From: Fibrobacter sp.
Lineage (GTDB): Bacteria; Fibrobacterota; Fibrobacteria; Fibrobacterales; Fibrobacteraceae
Reading direction: 5' to 3'
Length of the DNA stretch: 39,655 nt
Assembly (NCBI GenBank): GCA_012523035.1
Contig: JAAYJH010000029.1
Span: 1 to 39,655, forward strand
The notes under the pieces are model-generated. The model worked only from the letters and a program-made list of their open reading frames with translations, did no database searches and was not told where the DNA came from. Both the position numbers and the translations under genes were made by a program. Positions 16,985 through 25,793 of this stretch are shown piece by piece (within the stretch, counting starts at the first letter, position 1; each line of letters begins with the position of its first letter).

Positions 16985-18712
16985 TTAGTGGGTTTCGGGC
17001 TCTTTCCATAGGCCACGACTCTTGATACACTCCACCAACTCTTCTATAGCATCTTCTTCGGGTATATTTTTTTTGATAGGGGTTTTACCTTCGTAAAGAG
17101 TGATTTTTCCTGGTGCTCCGCCAACATAACCAAAATCAGCATCGGCCATCTCACCAGGTCCATTGACAATGCACCCCATGACAGCAATAGAAACATTAGT
17201 CAAGTGCCCAAATCGTTCTTTAATTTTTGCCAAGACTTTTTGGATGTCGAACAATGTTCGTCCACAACCAGGACAACTTATAAATTCTGTTTTACTGCGT
17301 CTAGCACCAGCTGCTTGCAAAATATCATAAGACAAAGAAGCTGTTTCTTCTCCTTGATTTGTACCTTCAATACAGACTGCGTCTCCAATACCATCTGCCA
17401 AAAGACTACCCCAACTTGCAGCCACTCTGATTTTATCGACCCACTGATTGCCTATACTGGCGTATAACAAAATGGGATCTTTTCTTTTGTATTGATCCAA
17501 AAGAGAAGCAAGCATACGAACCGCCGGCACAATGTGGTTGCCTGTGTAGCAAAAAATTGAAGGACTAGGATATTGAGTGGGGTCTGCAGCAAAAGAAGCT
17601 ATGTCCATAGTGCTAGAAAGCTCCACCACTGGAGGTTTTTTTAAGGATCCTAAAGGAAATTCGGGAGCTCTAAGGTTTTTAGTAGGGAGCAAAACTAGTG
17701 CTCGTTCACCCACTCGAATTGGATTTTTCCCACCGATTGGGGTCCCTGCAATGGAAATTTCTTCACTTTCACGACGAGAGTAAGAAAAAGGATCTTTTTT
17801 CAAATCAGGAATATCAATTTTTGGAATATTGACTAGGCTTGTAGCCTCAATCAAATCACGAGCCACTGGGATTTCTGCAACTGCATCTTCAGTTAAAGAG
17901 ACTCGAATAGTATCTCCAATACCATCTAATAAAAGGGCTCCAATACCCACAGCTGATTTTAAACGACCATCTTCTCCTTCTCCAGCCTCAGTGACTCCTA
18001 AATGAAAAGGGTAAGCCTTAAAATTCTTTTCTTTTAACTTTTGAGCTAAAAGTCTATAAGCTTGGATAGCGACTTTTGGATTAGAGCTTTTCATGCTCAC
18101 CACCACTCGATCAAAATCGACTTCTTCACAAATACTTAAATATTCAAGAGCACTTTCTACCATTCCATCGACAGTGTCTCCGTATTTATAAAGCATCCTA
18201 GGAGACAAAGAACCGTGATTCACCCCAATACGAATAGCTCGGTCATATTTTTTTGCTTCTTCTAAAAAAGGAAGAAAATGTTCTCTAACTTTTTTTTCTC
18301 CTTTTTCAAAATTCTCGGCATCTGTAGAAGAATCCGCAAAATTCCCTGGATTGATTCGCACTTTTTCTACCCACTTTAGAGCTTCTAAAGCCGCTTTGGG
18401 CTGAAAATGAATGTCAGCAGACAAGGGTGTATTGCAGCCTGTCGCACGAATTCGTTGGACCAACTCTTCTAAGGCCTGAGCATCTGAAAGAGTAGGCACG
18501 GTAATTCGAATCAACTTGCAAGAAGCGTTTGCCAAAGCTAAAACTTGACTTAAAGTGTTTTCTATATCTTTTGGCTGCGTTGTAGTCATTGACTGGATTA
18601 AAATAGGAGCATTACCACCAATCCAAGCATTTCCCACGCGAACTTTTATTGTATCGCGACGAATCGCATGAAAACGATTGGCCATATACGAATTTACGGT
18701 GTTGTTAAGCAT
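16985..18712 (-). CDS. ispG: 4-hydroxy-3-methylbut-2-enyl diphosphate synthase, long three-domain form
   Basis: Penultimate enzyme of the MEP isoprenoid pathway, converting MEcPP to HMBPP with a [4Fe-4S] cluster. At 575 residues it is about 200 longer than the E. coli enzyme, because of a middle domain between the TIM barrel (GGNAPILIQSMTTTQ, LSADIHFQP, RINPGN) and the cluster domain. This long form is known from Bacteroidetes, Chlamydiae and plants. Cluster ligands are visible: Cys480 and Cys483 in SCPGCGRT, Cys514 in MGCIVNGPGE, with Glu521. The ATG at 18712 has GAGG close by; an in-frame ATG nine codons later is an alternative. It leads the ispG-serA pair. Confidence 0.96.
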   Translation of the reverse strand: MLNNTVNSYMANRFHAIRRDTIKVRVGNAWIGGNAPILIQSMTTTQPKDIENTLSQVLALANASCKLIRITVPTLSDAQALEELVQRIRATGCNTPLSADIHFQPKAALEALKWVEKVRINPGNFADSSTDAENFEKGEKKVREHFLPFLEEAKKYDRAIRIGVNHGSLSPRMLYKYGDTVDGMVESALEYLSICEEVDFDRVVVSMKSSNPKVAIQAYRLLAQKLKEKNFKAYPFHLGVTEAGEGEDGRLKSAVGIGALLLDGIGDTIRVSLTEDAVAEIPVARDLIEATSLVNIPKIDIPDLKKDPFSYSRRESEEISIAGTPIGGKNPIRVGERALVLLPTKNLRAPEFPLGSLKKPPVVELSSTMDIASFAADPTQYPSPSIFCYTGNHIVPAVRMLASLLDQYKRKDPILLYASIGNQWVDKIRVAASWGSLLADGIGDAVCIEGTNQGEETASLSYDILQAAGARRSKTEFISCPGCGRTLFDIQKVLAKIKERFGHLTNVSIAVMGCIVNGPGEMADADFGYVGGAPGKITLYEGKTPIKKNIPEEDAIEELVECIKSRGLWKEPETH

Positions 18713-18832
18713 AACCTCAATATAGAAAGAATCCAGTTTTTAGTCTTTATTAAAAAAAGAATGCTTTTATTTTTTTTAAAACAATACTACTTATCAATTA
18801 AAACGGACTTAAAACGAGCTTAGCTCAGTGCG

Positions 18833-19522
18833 TTATACATTTTTTATAACTAAACTCGCCAGCGTCATGCCAAATGAAGCCGTCACTGGCATCATACTTC
18901 CTAATGTTGAAGTCCCTAAAACTCCAAAAGAACTGGGGCGTTTTTCCTCGCTATAAACTGCCAAAAAATCCCCTTCAAAACCCCGTTTTCTAAGTTCTAT
19001 TCGCACTAGTTTGCCAAGAGGACAACTTTTAGTTTTCCAAATACTACTCACCCGTATTTGCGTAGGGTCTAGTTTCCAAGCAGCTCCTAAACTAGAATAT
19101 AAAACACAACCAGCATGATGTGCCTGGATAATTAAGTCTATTTTTGACTGCACCGAATCAATAGCGTCAATCACAACATCGTATTGAGACCAATCAAATT
19201 CATTGTTTGTTTCCGATGAATACATTTTTTGCATCACTTGAATGTCCAGATCGGGAGAAATATCTTTAAAACGCTCAGCCAAAACCTGTACTTTGGCTTG
19301 TCCCACTGTCGAATGGAGTGCAGGAAGTTGTCTATTGATATTACTTAAACTCACTACATCAAAATCCACCAATGTCAAATGGAGCAGACCAGAACGAACC
19401 AAAGCTTCGGCACAAACTCCTCCCACACCTCCTACGCCAAACAATGCAACCCGTTTTTGTTGCAATGCATGAAACTTCTCTGGTCCAAGTAACAACTCTG
19501 TTCTTTGAAAAATAGCAGGCAT
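18833..19522 (-). CDS. tcdA: tRNA threonylcarbamoyladenosine dehydratase (TcdA/CsdL), E1-like
   Basis: An ATP-dependent ThiF/E1-superfamily enzyme that cyclises t6A37 of ANN-decoding tRNAs to ct6A. 229 residues from an ATG preceded by AGAG. Visible features: RTELLLG near the N-terminus, the nucleotide-binding FGVGGVGGVCAEALVRSGL (about 28-46), the adenylate-site DFDVVSLSNINRQ (about 53-65), VIDAIDSVQSK, LGAAWKLDPT, and a closing hydrophobic helix. HesA/MoeB/ThiF relatives are excluded mainly by length and by the DAIDSVQSK and LDPTQI segments. It is separated from ispG by 120 bp and may have its own promoter. Confidence 0.9.
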   Translation of the reverse strand: MPAIFQRTELLLGPEKFHALQQKRVALFGVGGVGGVCAEALVRSGLLHLTLVDFDVVSLSNINRQLPALHSTVGQAKVQVLAERFKDISPDLDIQVMQKMYSSETNNEFDWSQYDVVIDAIDSVQSKIDLIIQAHHAGCVLYSSLGAAWKLDPTQIRVSSIWKTKSCPLGKLVRIELRKRGFEGDFLAVYSEEKRPSSFGVLGTSTLGSMMPVTASFGMTLASLVIKNV

Positions 19523-19951
19523 TCACATCTCTTTGATAAAACAACCGTATAAAAAAGCAATTTAAAATCGTTATTATAAGTAAGATACATATCCAAACAC
19601 TGTATGTACACTCCTCATCCAGTATTGATATTTCATACTAAAAAACCATCACTATCATAAATCATTAAGCCCATAATACAAACAAAAACAAAAAATTTTA
19701 TTGTTCTTTTTAGTTTTGTCAATTTATCACCTAAATCATTTTAGTATTGTAAAACTATTTTAAATAAAGCCTTTACTATAAATTTAATTATTTCTTTTAA
19801 AAAAGCTAATAATAAACTTTATTTTTAGAAATAATCCTTATTTTTTTACAATTAAACAGAGAATCATGATTTATTCTCAAAATACCACCCATATTTTCAT
19901 TTTATTCATGCCGGCACATAAAAAAAAACCTGCATAAGCAGGTTTCTTGTT
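19523..19951. other. AT-rich gene-free gap
   Basis: No coding signal is seen on either strand. The region is very AT-rich, with poly-A/T runs. A small inverted repeat, GAGAAT/ATTCTC, lies at 19859-19878, and the pnp terminator occupies the right end. I see no copy of the dispersed repeat and no DnaA-box cluster. Confidence 0.6.
19918..19945 (-). terminator. Terminator of the rpsO-pnp unit
   Basis: Read on the minus strand, AAACCTGC (19945-19938), loop TTAT, GCAGGTTT (19933-19926), then a run of T. It lies just past the pnp stop at 19952. Confidence 0.9.
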
Positions 19952-22153
19952 CTAATCTTCTTTGGACTCTTCGTCTTCAGAAATCTCTTCGTTCTCATTT
20001 TCTGGTGACTTGTCTAGCAAGGCTTTAATAGAAAGTTTCACTTTGCCTTTGGGATCTACTCCCAAACACATCACTGTAACTTCACTACCAACTTGCACTA
20101 CATCTTCGACTTTTTCAACTCGATAATCCGCAAGTTCAGAAATATGCACCAAGCCATCTCGACCGGGAAGGATTTCTACAAAAGCTCCAAAGGGCTGTAT
20201 TGTTTTCACCTTGCCTTTATAAATTCGGCCTGCTTCTGGCTCTTCGGTGAGTTCTTCGATCATACGACGACAAATTTCGCCCGCTTTTCCATTAGGAGCA
20301 GCTATTTCAATAGTACCATTGTCTTCGATATTGACCTGACATCCAGTTTGAGCTTGCATCCCTTTGATCACAGAGCCACCAGAACCAATAACATCTCGAA
20401 TTTTATTAGTTGGTATCTGCATTTTGAGCATCACAGGAGCACGATCCGAAAGTTGTTGGCGTGGTTCTGGCAAGCCTAGTTCAGCCATTTTACTTAAAAT
20501 GTGCAAACGACCTTCTTTAGCTTGTTCCAAAGCTTGTTTCATCAAATCTGGAGTGATTCCTTTGATTTTAATGTCCATTTGAAAGGCTGTAATCCCTTCA
20601 CTAGTCCCAGTGATTTTAAAATCCATATCACCCAAATGGTCTTCTGTTCCAGTAATATCTGTGAGAATGGCCATTTTGCCACCTTCACTTGCACTACCTT
20701 TTTCAGAAATCAAGCCCATAGCAATACCTGCCACTGGTGCTTTGATAGGGACACCTGCATCCATTAAAGATAAGCTGCCACCACAAACAGATGCCATAGA
20801 AGAAGAACCATTAGACTCTAAAATTTCTGACACCAAACGAATAGTATAGGGGAAATCTTCGGGGGCCGGTAAAATAGCACTCAAAGAGCGTTCGGCCAAA
20901 TGTCCATGCCCAATTTCTCGACGAGACAAGCCTAAACGCTTCACTTCACCAACAGAAAAAGGAGGGAAGTTGTAATGAAGCATGTAGCTTTTTGAACCTT
21001 CACCTTGTAGACTTTCGTAGCGTTGTTCATCGGACTTGGTACCCAAAGTACACACCACTAAGCCTTGAGTTTCTCCCCTTTGAAAGATTGCAGAGCCATG
21101 AGCACTAGGCAAAACATCGAGATCGATTTCGATAGGGCGTACCTCTGTAGTTTTTCGGCCATCGATACGAACACCTTCGTCCAAAATCATTTGACGCATG
21201 GCATTCCTTTCAAGTTCTTGAAAATAGGGTTTTACTTTTGCAGCTAGGTCTTCATCTTCACCTACAATAGCAGTCACTCGTTCATGATTAGCCACTTTTT
21301 CTAAAAGTGCTGCCATGGCGGGATAGTGCTCGGTTTTAACCATAGGGATATGAAGAGTGTTATTTAGTTCTTCAAAAATAACCTCTCGAATGGCTTCTTT
21401 TAAGGACACCTCTGCTTCAGAAAGCTCTGTTATATTTAGAGGCATTTTTTCTTTAGCACATTGATCCACTAACTCTTGTTGAGCTTTGCACAAAGACTTC
21501 ACCACCTCGTGACCAGCCAAAATAGCCTCGATCATCACATCTTCAGAAACCTCGTATGCACCACCTTCGACCATACAAACAGAGTTCACAGTCCCGGCGA
21601 CCACAAGGTCTAGATCAGAAATAGCCACTTCTTCGTAGCTAGGGCAGACAATAGGCTTACCATCGACCACAGCGACTCGAACAGCAGCCACTTGTTCTTC
21701 GAAAGGAAGTTCTGAAAGGCCTATAGACAGAGAAGCAACGCTGACTCCTAAAAAATCTGGAGCAAACTTTTTATCTGCAGAAAGGGCTTGAACGATCACT
21801 TGCACTTCACGAGAAAAGTTTTCGGGAAACATGGGCCTAATGGGTCTGTCGATCACACGAGCGGCAAGGATTTCCTCGTCACTAGGGCGTCCACTCTCTC
21901 TTTTTAAATAACCACCAGGCAAGCGACCAGCAGCGTAAGCCTTTTCTTTGTATTCTACCGTTAAAGGAAAAAAGTCTGCATCTTTTTCGGGCCCAAAGCA
22001 AACTGTAGAAAGTAAAAAGGCATCGTCCATTTGGACAACAGCAGCACCTGCAGCTTGTTTGGCTAAACGACCAGTTTCAAAGCGTATAGTACGACCATCT
22101 GGCAAATTTACCACTACTTCTTTAGGGTCTAACATTTTAGTGTTTTTTGACAT
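19952..22153 (-). CDS. pnp: Polyribonucleotide nucleotidyltransferase (PNPase)
   Basis: Phosphorolytic 3'-5' exoribonuclease, core of RNA turnover. Start at the ATG at 22153 (GGAG six bases upstream), 733 residues. Domain order is canonical: first RNase PH domain (PLTVEYKEKAYAAGRLPGGY, RVIDRPIRPMFP), an all-helical linker, second RNase PH domain with the catalytic region (RGETQGLVVCTLGT, LTDITGTEDHLGDMDFKITG), KH domain (IGSGGSVIKGM, about 588) and S1 domain (GRIYKGKVKTIQPFGAFVEI). An acidic tail (EEISEDEESKED) ends it. It follows rpsO by 18 bp, the classical rpsO-pnp order, and is closed by a terminator. Confidence 0.98.
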   Translation of the reverse strand: MSKNTKMLDPKEVVVNLPDGRTIRFETGRLAKQAAGAAVVQMDDAFLLSTVCFGPEKDADFFPLTVEYKEKAYAAGRLPGGYLKRESGRPSDEEILAARVIDRPIRPMFPENFSREVQVIVQALSADKKFAPDFLGVSVASLSIGLSELPFEEQVAAVRVAVVDGKPIVCPSYEEVAISDLDLVVAGTVNSVCMVEGGAYEVSEDVMIEAILAGHEVVKSLCKAQQELVDQCAKEKMPLNITELSEAEVSLKEAIREVIFEELNNTLHIPMVKTEHYPAMAALLEKVANHERVTAIVGEDEDLAAKVKPYFQELERNAMRQMILDEGVRIDGRKTTEVRPIEIDLDVLPSAHGSAIFQRGETQGLVVCTLGTKSDEQRYESLQGEGSKSYMLHYNFPPFSVGEVKRLGLSRREIGHGHLAERSLSAILPAPEDFPYTIRLVSEILESNGSSSMASVCGGSLSLMDAGVPIKAPVAGIAMGLISEKGSASEGGKMAILTDITGTEDHLGDMDFKITGTSEGITAFQMDIKIKGITPDLMKQALEQAKEGRLHILSKMAELGLPEPRQQLSDRAPVMLKMQIPTNKIRDVIGSGGSVIKGMQAQTGCQVNIEDNGTIEIAAPNGKAGEICRRMIEELTEEPEAGRIYKGKVKTIQPFGAFVEILPGRDGLVHISELADYRVEKVEDVVQVGSEVTVMCLGVDPKGKVKLSIKALLDKSPENENEEISEDEESKED

Positions 22154-22171
22154 CACTTCTCCAAGGGTTAA

Positions 22172-22444
22172 TTAACCGCGAATACCAAGTTCTTTAATTA
22201 AAGAACGATACCCCTCAATATCTTGCTTTGCGTAAAACTTGAGCAAGTTTTTTCGTTTGGCTACCATAGCGGTAAGCCCACGAAGAGAGTGAAAATCTTT
22301 GCGATGTTGTTTTGCATGCTCTGTCAAATTTTTAATTTTTTCTGTAAGGATTGCGATTTGGACACGAGTAGAACCTGTGTCGTTTTCATTTGCACCGAAT
22401 TTGGCGGTAAGTTCTTTTGATTTTTCTGTTGTAATGGTAGCCAT
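22172..22444 (-). CDS. rpsO: 30S ribosomal protein S15
   Basis: Primary 16S-binding protein of the small-subunit platform. 90 residues, the normal length, with the hallmark DTGSTRVQIAILTEKI, LTEHAKQHRKDFHSLRGL and KRKNLLKFY segments. AAGGAATGG lies upstream of the ATG. It is the first gene of the rpsO-pnp unit. A leader of at least 100 bases with inverted repeats (22488-22540) precedes it, consistent with S15 autoregulation, which is known in several bacterial groups although the RNA structures differ. Confidence 0.98.
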   Translation of the reverse strand: MATITTEKSKELTAKFGANENDTGSTRVQIAILTEKIKNLTEHAKQHRKDFHSLRGLTAMVAKRKNLLKFYAKQDIEGYRSLIKELGIRG

Positions 22445-22487
22445 TTGCTGTCCATTCCTTTTTGGTTATAGTTTTAACAATTACGGA

Positions 22488-22540
22488 TGCTTACGACTCA
22501 CCCACATACCAACGGCGAATTGGACTGCGAGGCATAAGCA
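22488..22540 (-). promoter_or_regulatory. Possible structured 5' leader of rpsO
   Basis: On the transcript strand TGCTTA (22540-22535) can pair with TAAGCA (22493-22488) across about 40 nt that look richer in G and C than the flanks. It sits 44-96 bases upstream of the rpsO ATG. This is a candidate S15 autoregulatory element; the pairing is short and unproven. Confidence 0.3.
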
Positions 22541-22872
22541 AAATGCAACTTCTAAATTAAATTTAGTAAAAAAAAAGGAAAATTCCTACTGGTCCTTCAA
22601 TAAAGCCTATTTTATAAGAATTTTAAACAAATCAATCTAAAAAGCGTCTTTTTAGCTCCATTTCCTTCGATAAAACAAAAACATTACCTCGTCAAGCGAC
22701 ACTTTATTGATGAGTTCAAGATAAAAACTGAATCTTAAAAACACTTTTTATAAAAAACTCTATGCTTTGCCAAAAAATACAAGCCAATTTACCCCATTGC
22801 TATATCAATCAAAATCTTTTTAAAACTCTAAACCTCTATCGAGAAGTTTTTCAATTCACCTTTTTTATTATA

Positions 22873-22893
22873 GAAGTCTCACACACGCCTGGC
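22873..22893 (+). repeat. Dispersed repeat, type B, copy 5
   Basis: It reads GAAGTCTCACACACGCCTGG followed by C, identical over 21 nt to copy 2 on the other strand at 347-370. It lies 36 bp beyond the pmbA stop and points toward it. Confidence 0.87.
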
Positions 22894-22929
22894 AAACCGC
22901 ATAAAATCGTCTAATCAAAGATTTAAAAC

Positions 22930-24258
22930 TCAGTTAGAAATAGCCACATCCGACACTGCTAGAGCTGGGACTTTGACTGAAGAAAAAGAATCATTGTAAA
23001 TGTTTCCAATCCCTACCAATCGTTTCAAAAGATCAAAAAAATTAATATTTAAAGTCAGGTTTTCAACCGCGTGCTTTGGCTTGCCGTTTTCGAACCATAT
23101 CCCTTGAGCGCCCACACTCATTTCACCACTAATAGCACTACAACCAGAATTTCCTTCTAACTTTAAAACCAAGAAACATTTTGGAAACAAATTAAATAAT
23201 TCTTCGTTAGAATAATCTCCAGGAGAGACTATTAGATTTTTAAAAGAGGTATTCACACTGCCGCTAAAAGACCTTGAGGCTGCCCCATTAGAAGAGGCAT
23301 TCTCTTGCAGAGCCGACTCTAAATTATAGAGTTTATTTGTAAATACCCCATCTTCAATGAGTTGAATTTTTTGAGTAGGCACCCCTTCTCCATCAAAAGC
23401 TGCTGACGCAGGCAAATCACTTCGAAATGGATCACTCCATAAGTTTAAAAAATCAGGAGCTATTTTTGTATTCCAAGCGTTTTCTAATCGAGACTGACCT
23501 TTCTGAATGGTATCAGCAAAAAAGGAAGAACTATACATAGAAAACACAGTCCCCGCCACTCTTTCAGAAAAGACCACTGGAAAACTTCCATTTTTTATTT
23601 TGGCTGGACTCAATAACTCTAAAGCCCTTTCTACAGACTGACTAGCCATAAAAGAAGCATCAAAATCTTTCCATTCCAAACCAGATTTCACATAAAAACC
23701 CAATTTTTTGATCCCATCTCTTTGAGCTAAGCTCCCCATCCCAGCAGAAACATGGTTTCTAGACCGTGTATAAAAAGCCCCTTCACTATTCGCTATAAAA
23801 AAAGAAGAATCCACGCGATCTGCACCTAAATACGGGATGTTTTCTATCTCAGAAGATTGTGCTAAAGCTTTTTGCTCTAAAGCTAGGCAAAAATCAGTCA
23901 TTTCAGCAAGGCTTAAATTTTGCAGTGCAGGATTGTATAAACCAGGGACATCTTCTAAAGCTTGTGGAGAAGGGAGTTGAATGGGAAGTGCCTCGGTGAA
24001 ACGAGTGTGAGTGATTGCGTCTTCTAAAGTTTGTTGAAGGGCTTCTTTGCTCAGTCGCTCTGTGTGGGCATAACCCGGAGAGTGATTTTTAAAAACTCGA
24101 ATACCCAGCCCCACTGATTCTGAGATTTCGGTGTTTTGAAGTTTCCCTTGAAACACAGAAACACTCTCGGAAAGCTGTGTGCTTGCCACAATATCATAGG
24201 CATCTGTTTTTTGTCTGGCTAAACTTTGTAAATACAGAATAGCTTCTTCTATTTTCAT
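22930..24258 (-). CDS. pmbA: TldE/PmbA-family metalloprotease-like protein
   Basis: PmbA (TldE) pairs with TldD in a heteromeric protease known to trim unfolded or modified peptides such as microcin B17 and CcdA. 442 residues, the normal length, with family segments: the early VFQGKLQNTEISESVGLGIRVF, GYAHTERLS, FDGEGVPTQKIQLIEDGVFTNKLYNLESA, SRSFSGSVNTSFKNLIVSPGD, LEGNSGCSAISGEMSVGAQGIWFENGK and IGNIYNDS. Like other TldE subunits it lacks the HExxxH zinc motif of TldD; no tldD lies in the window. The ATG begins 8 bp after the hemL stop, so it is the last gene of the tolB-pmbA run. Confidence 0.92.
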   Translation of the reverse strand: MKIEEAILYLQSLARQKTDAYDIVASTQLSESVSVFQGKLQNTEISESVGLGIRVFKNHSPGYAHTERLSKEALQQTLEDAITHTRFTEALPIQLPSPQALEDVPGLYNPALQNLSLAEMTDFCLALEQKALAQSSEIENIPYLGADRVDSSFFIANSEGAFYTRSRNHVSAGMGSLAQRDGIKKLGFYVKSGLEWKDFDASFMASQSVERALELLSPAKIKNGSFPVVFSERVAGTVFSMYSSSFFADTIQKGQSRLENAWNTKIAPDFLNLWSDPFRSDLPASAAFDGEGVPTQKIQLIEDGVFTNKLYNLESALQENASSNGAASRSFSGSVNTSFKNLIVSPGDYSNEELFNLFPKCFLVLKLEGNSGCSAISGEMSVGAQGIWFENGKPKHAVENLTLNINFFDLLKRLVGIGNIYNDSFSSVKVPALAVSDVAISN

Positions 24259-24266
24259 AAAACCCT

Positions 24267-25553
24267 CTACTGATTTTTAGCCATTATTTTAAAAGATTCT
24301 TGAGCTTTGTCAATAATCGACTCTATAACACTTGAAGTATGGGCGGTGGATAAAAAAGCAGCCTCGTATTGTGAAGGCGGCAAGTAAACACCCCGTTCTA
24401 GCATCAAGTGGAAAAACTGAGCGTATTCAGATGCATTCGCAGCTAAAGCAGAGTCTGTGTCCGTCACGGCATTTTTTGAAAAAAAGACGGTGAACATAGA
24501 AGCAACTTGATTGACTTGCACCGACACTCCTTCTTTTTGGGCAGCGTTTTTTAAAGACTGTGCTAGATATTGTGTTTTTTCTTGGAGATCATCCCAAGGG
24601 TTTAGTTGCTCTAAATGCTCTAGCTGAGAAAGCCCTGCGGCAGTGGCCATAGGATTTCCAGAAAGCGTCCCCGCTTGGTAAACTCCTCCCAAAGGGCTCA
24701 CCATTTCCATAATTTCTCGAGTCCCCGCATAGGCCGCCAAAGGAAGCCCACCCCCAATAATTTTACCCAATGTAAAAAGATCTGGCTGTACTTGATAAAG
24801 CTCGGCGGCACCACCTTTGGCCACTCTAAAACCGGTCATCACTTCATCAAAAATCAACAGGCTTGCATGTTTTTTAGTCAAAGCCCTAAGCCCCTCTAAA
24901 AAACCGGGTTTTGGCAAAACAACACCCATGTTTCCGGCAACAGGCTCAACTATCACCGCTGCGATTTCATCGGGGTGGGATTCAAAAATAGACTCCACTG
25001 CCTCTAAATGGTTATATGGTGCTACTAAAGTATCTTTTGCTACCCCTGGAGTGACTCCCAAAGAACTAGGCACTCCATGAGTTAAAGCTCCAGAACCGGC
25101 TTGGATCAAAAAAGAATCTCCATGTCCGTGATAACAGCCTTTGAATTTCAAGATTTTATTTTTTTTAGTAAAACCTCTAGCTAAGCGGACAGCAGACATC
25201 GTGGCTTCTGTGCCCGAGTTGACCAAGCGAATCATATCCATATTAGGGATCATTTTTAAAATTTGCTTTGCTAAATTCACTTCGGCACTAGTGGTCGCTC
25301 CATAAGAGAGCCCTTTTTCAAGCTGTTTTTGAAGGGCATGTATTACTTGTGGTGGGCGATGCCCCAAAATAATAGGACCAAAAGACAAAACCAAGTCTAT
25401 ATAGGCTTTACCTTGAATATCATACAAATAGGCTCCTTCGGATCGGTCCATAAAAACAGGTTGTCCACCCACCCCTCCAAAAGCACGAACAGGAGAATTT
25501 ACACCCCCTGGTATTTTTTCACACGCTTGAAACCACAAATCTTTTTGATTCAT
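24267..25553 (-). CDS. hemL: Glutamate-1-semialdehyde 2,1-aminomutase
   Basis: A PLP enzyme of the C5 haem pathway, turning glutamate-1-semialdehyde into 5-aminolevulinate. 428 residues, usual length. Typical features: PGGVNSPVRAFGGVGG, VNSGTEATMSAVRLARG, KGCYHGHGDSFL, VIVEPVAGNMG, LIFDEVMTGFRV, and the PLP lysine Lys264 in TLGKIIGGGLP. The ATG overlaps the stop of the upstream HigA-like gene (ATGA at 25553-25550), implying translational coupling. No hemA or other haem gene is in the window, so the placement in an envelope-gene run is a matter of operon order. Confidence 0.97.
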   Translation of the reverse strand: MNQKDLWFQACEKIPGGVNSPVRAFGGVGGQPVFMDRSEGAYLYDIQGKAYIDLVLSFGPIILGHRPPQVIHALQKQLEKGLSYGATTSAEVNLAKQILKMIPNMDMIRLVNSGTEATMSAVRLARGFTKKNKILKFKGCYHGHGDSFLIQAGSGALTHGVPSSLGVTPGVAKDTLVAPYNHLEAVESIFESHPDEIAAVIVEPVAGNMGVVLPKPGFLEGLRALTKKHASLLIFDEVMTGFRVAKGGAAELYQVQPDLFTLGKIIGGGLPLAAYAGTREIMEMVSPLGGVYQAGTLSGNPMATAAGLSQLEHLEQLNPWDDLQEKTQYLAQSLKNAAQKEGVSVQVNQVASMFTVFFSKNAVTDTDSALAANASEYAQFFHLMLERGVYLPPSQYEAAFLSTAHTSSVIESIIDKAQESFKIMAKNQ

Positions 25554-25789
25554 AAACTATTCCTATACTTTGATTCTAACATTTTCCAAAAATTAGCAGG
25601 GCTTCCTGTCAAAGATTCCAAAGAATCTGCCAAAGACGGCCCCAAAGGCTCTTTTGCTTGGATTAAATCTTCTAAAAACTTTTCTGTAACACCTAAACGA
25701 AAAGCAAATTCTTCTCTTGTCATTTTTAAGAATTTCATGCTTTCTAAAATGGTTTCACCTGGAGGTGGGTACTTTCTTTTTTCTTTCAT
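25550..25789 (-). CDS. HigA-like XRE-family DNA-binding protein
   Basis: 79 residues from the ATG at 25789, four bases after the stop of the upstream AlgJ-like gene; an ATG at 25849 would add 20 residues inside that gene. The body matches the HigA-type helix-turn-helix layout: PPPGETILESMKFLKMTREEFAFRLGV, then recognition-helix and linker residues, then SLADSLESLTGSPANFWKMLE. HigA proteins are antitoxins and autorepressors usually preceded by a HigB toxin gene; none is present here. It overlaps hemL by four bases. It may be a solitary regulator or a domesticated antitoxin. The XRE/HigA fold is likely; its role is unknown. Confidence 0.8.
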   Translation of the reverse strand: MKEKRKYPPPGETILESMKFLKMTREEFAFRLGVTEKFLEDLIQAKEPLGPSLADSLESLTGSPANFWKMLESKYRNSL

Positions 25790-25793
25790 CGCA

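Larger units (their letters stand above)
22445..22929. other. Gene-free gap holding the rpsO leader and repeat copy 5
   Basis: The left half is the putative leader of rpsO. The right half is AT-rich, with repeat copy 5 at 22873-22893. A 50-codon open frame at 22762-22914 has no ribosome site and is not called. No other gene is seen. Confidence 0.6.

Noticed and set aside
19523-19951. AT-rich gap as a replication origin.
   Set aside because: No DnaA-box cluster and no dnaA, dnaN, gidA or rpmH gene nearby; AT-richness is general in this window's gaps.
20093-20849. Plus-strand frames across pnp.
   Set aside because: They overlap a fully canonical PNPase on the other strand and have no ribosome sites or family likeness.
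22762-22914. A 50-codon ATG-initiated frame running through repeat copy 5.
   Set aside because: No ribosome binding site, low-complexity hydrophobic content, and the repeat is flanked by different frames in the other copies.
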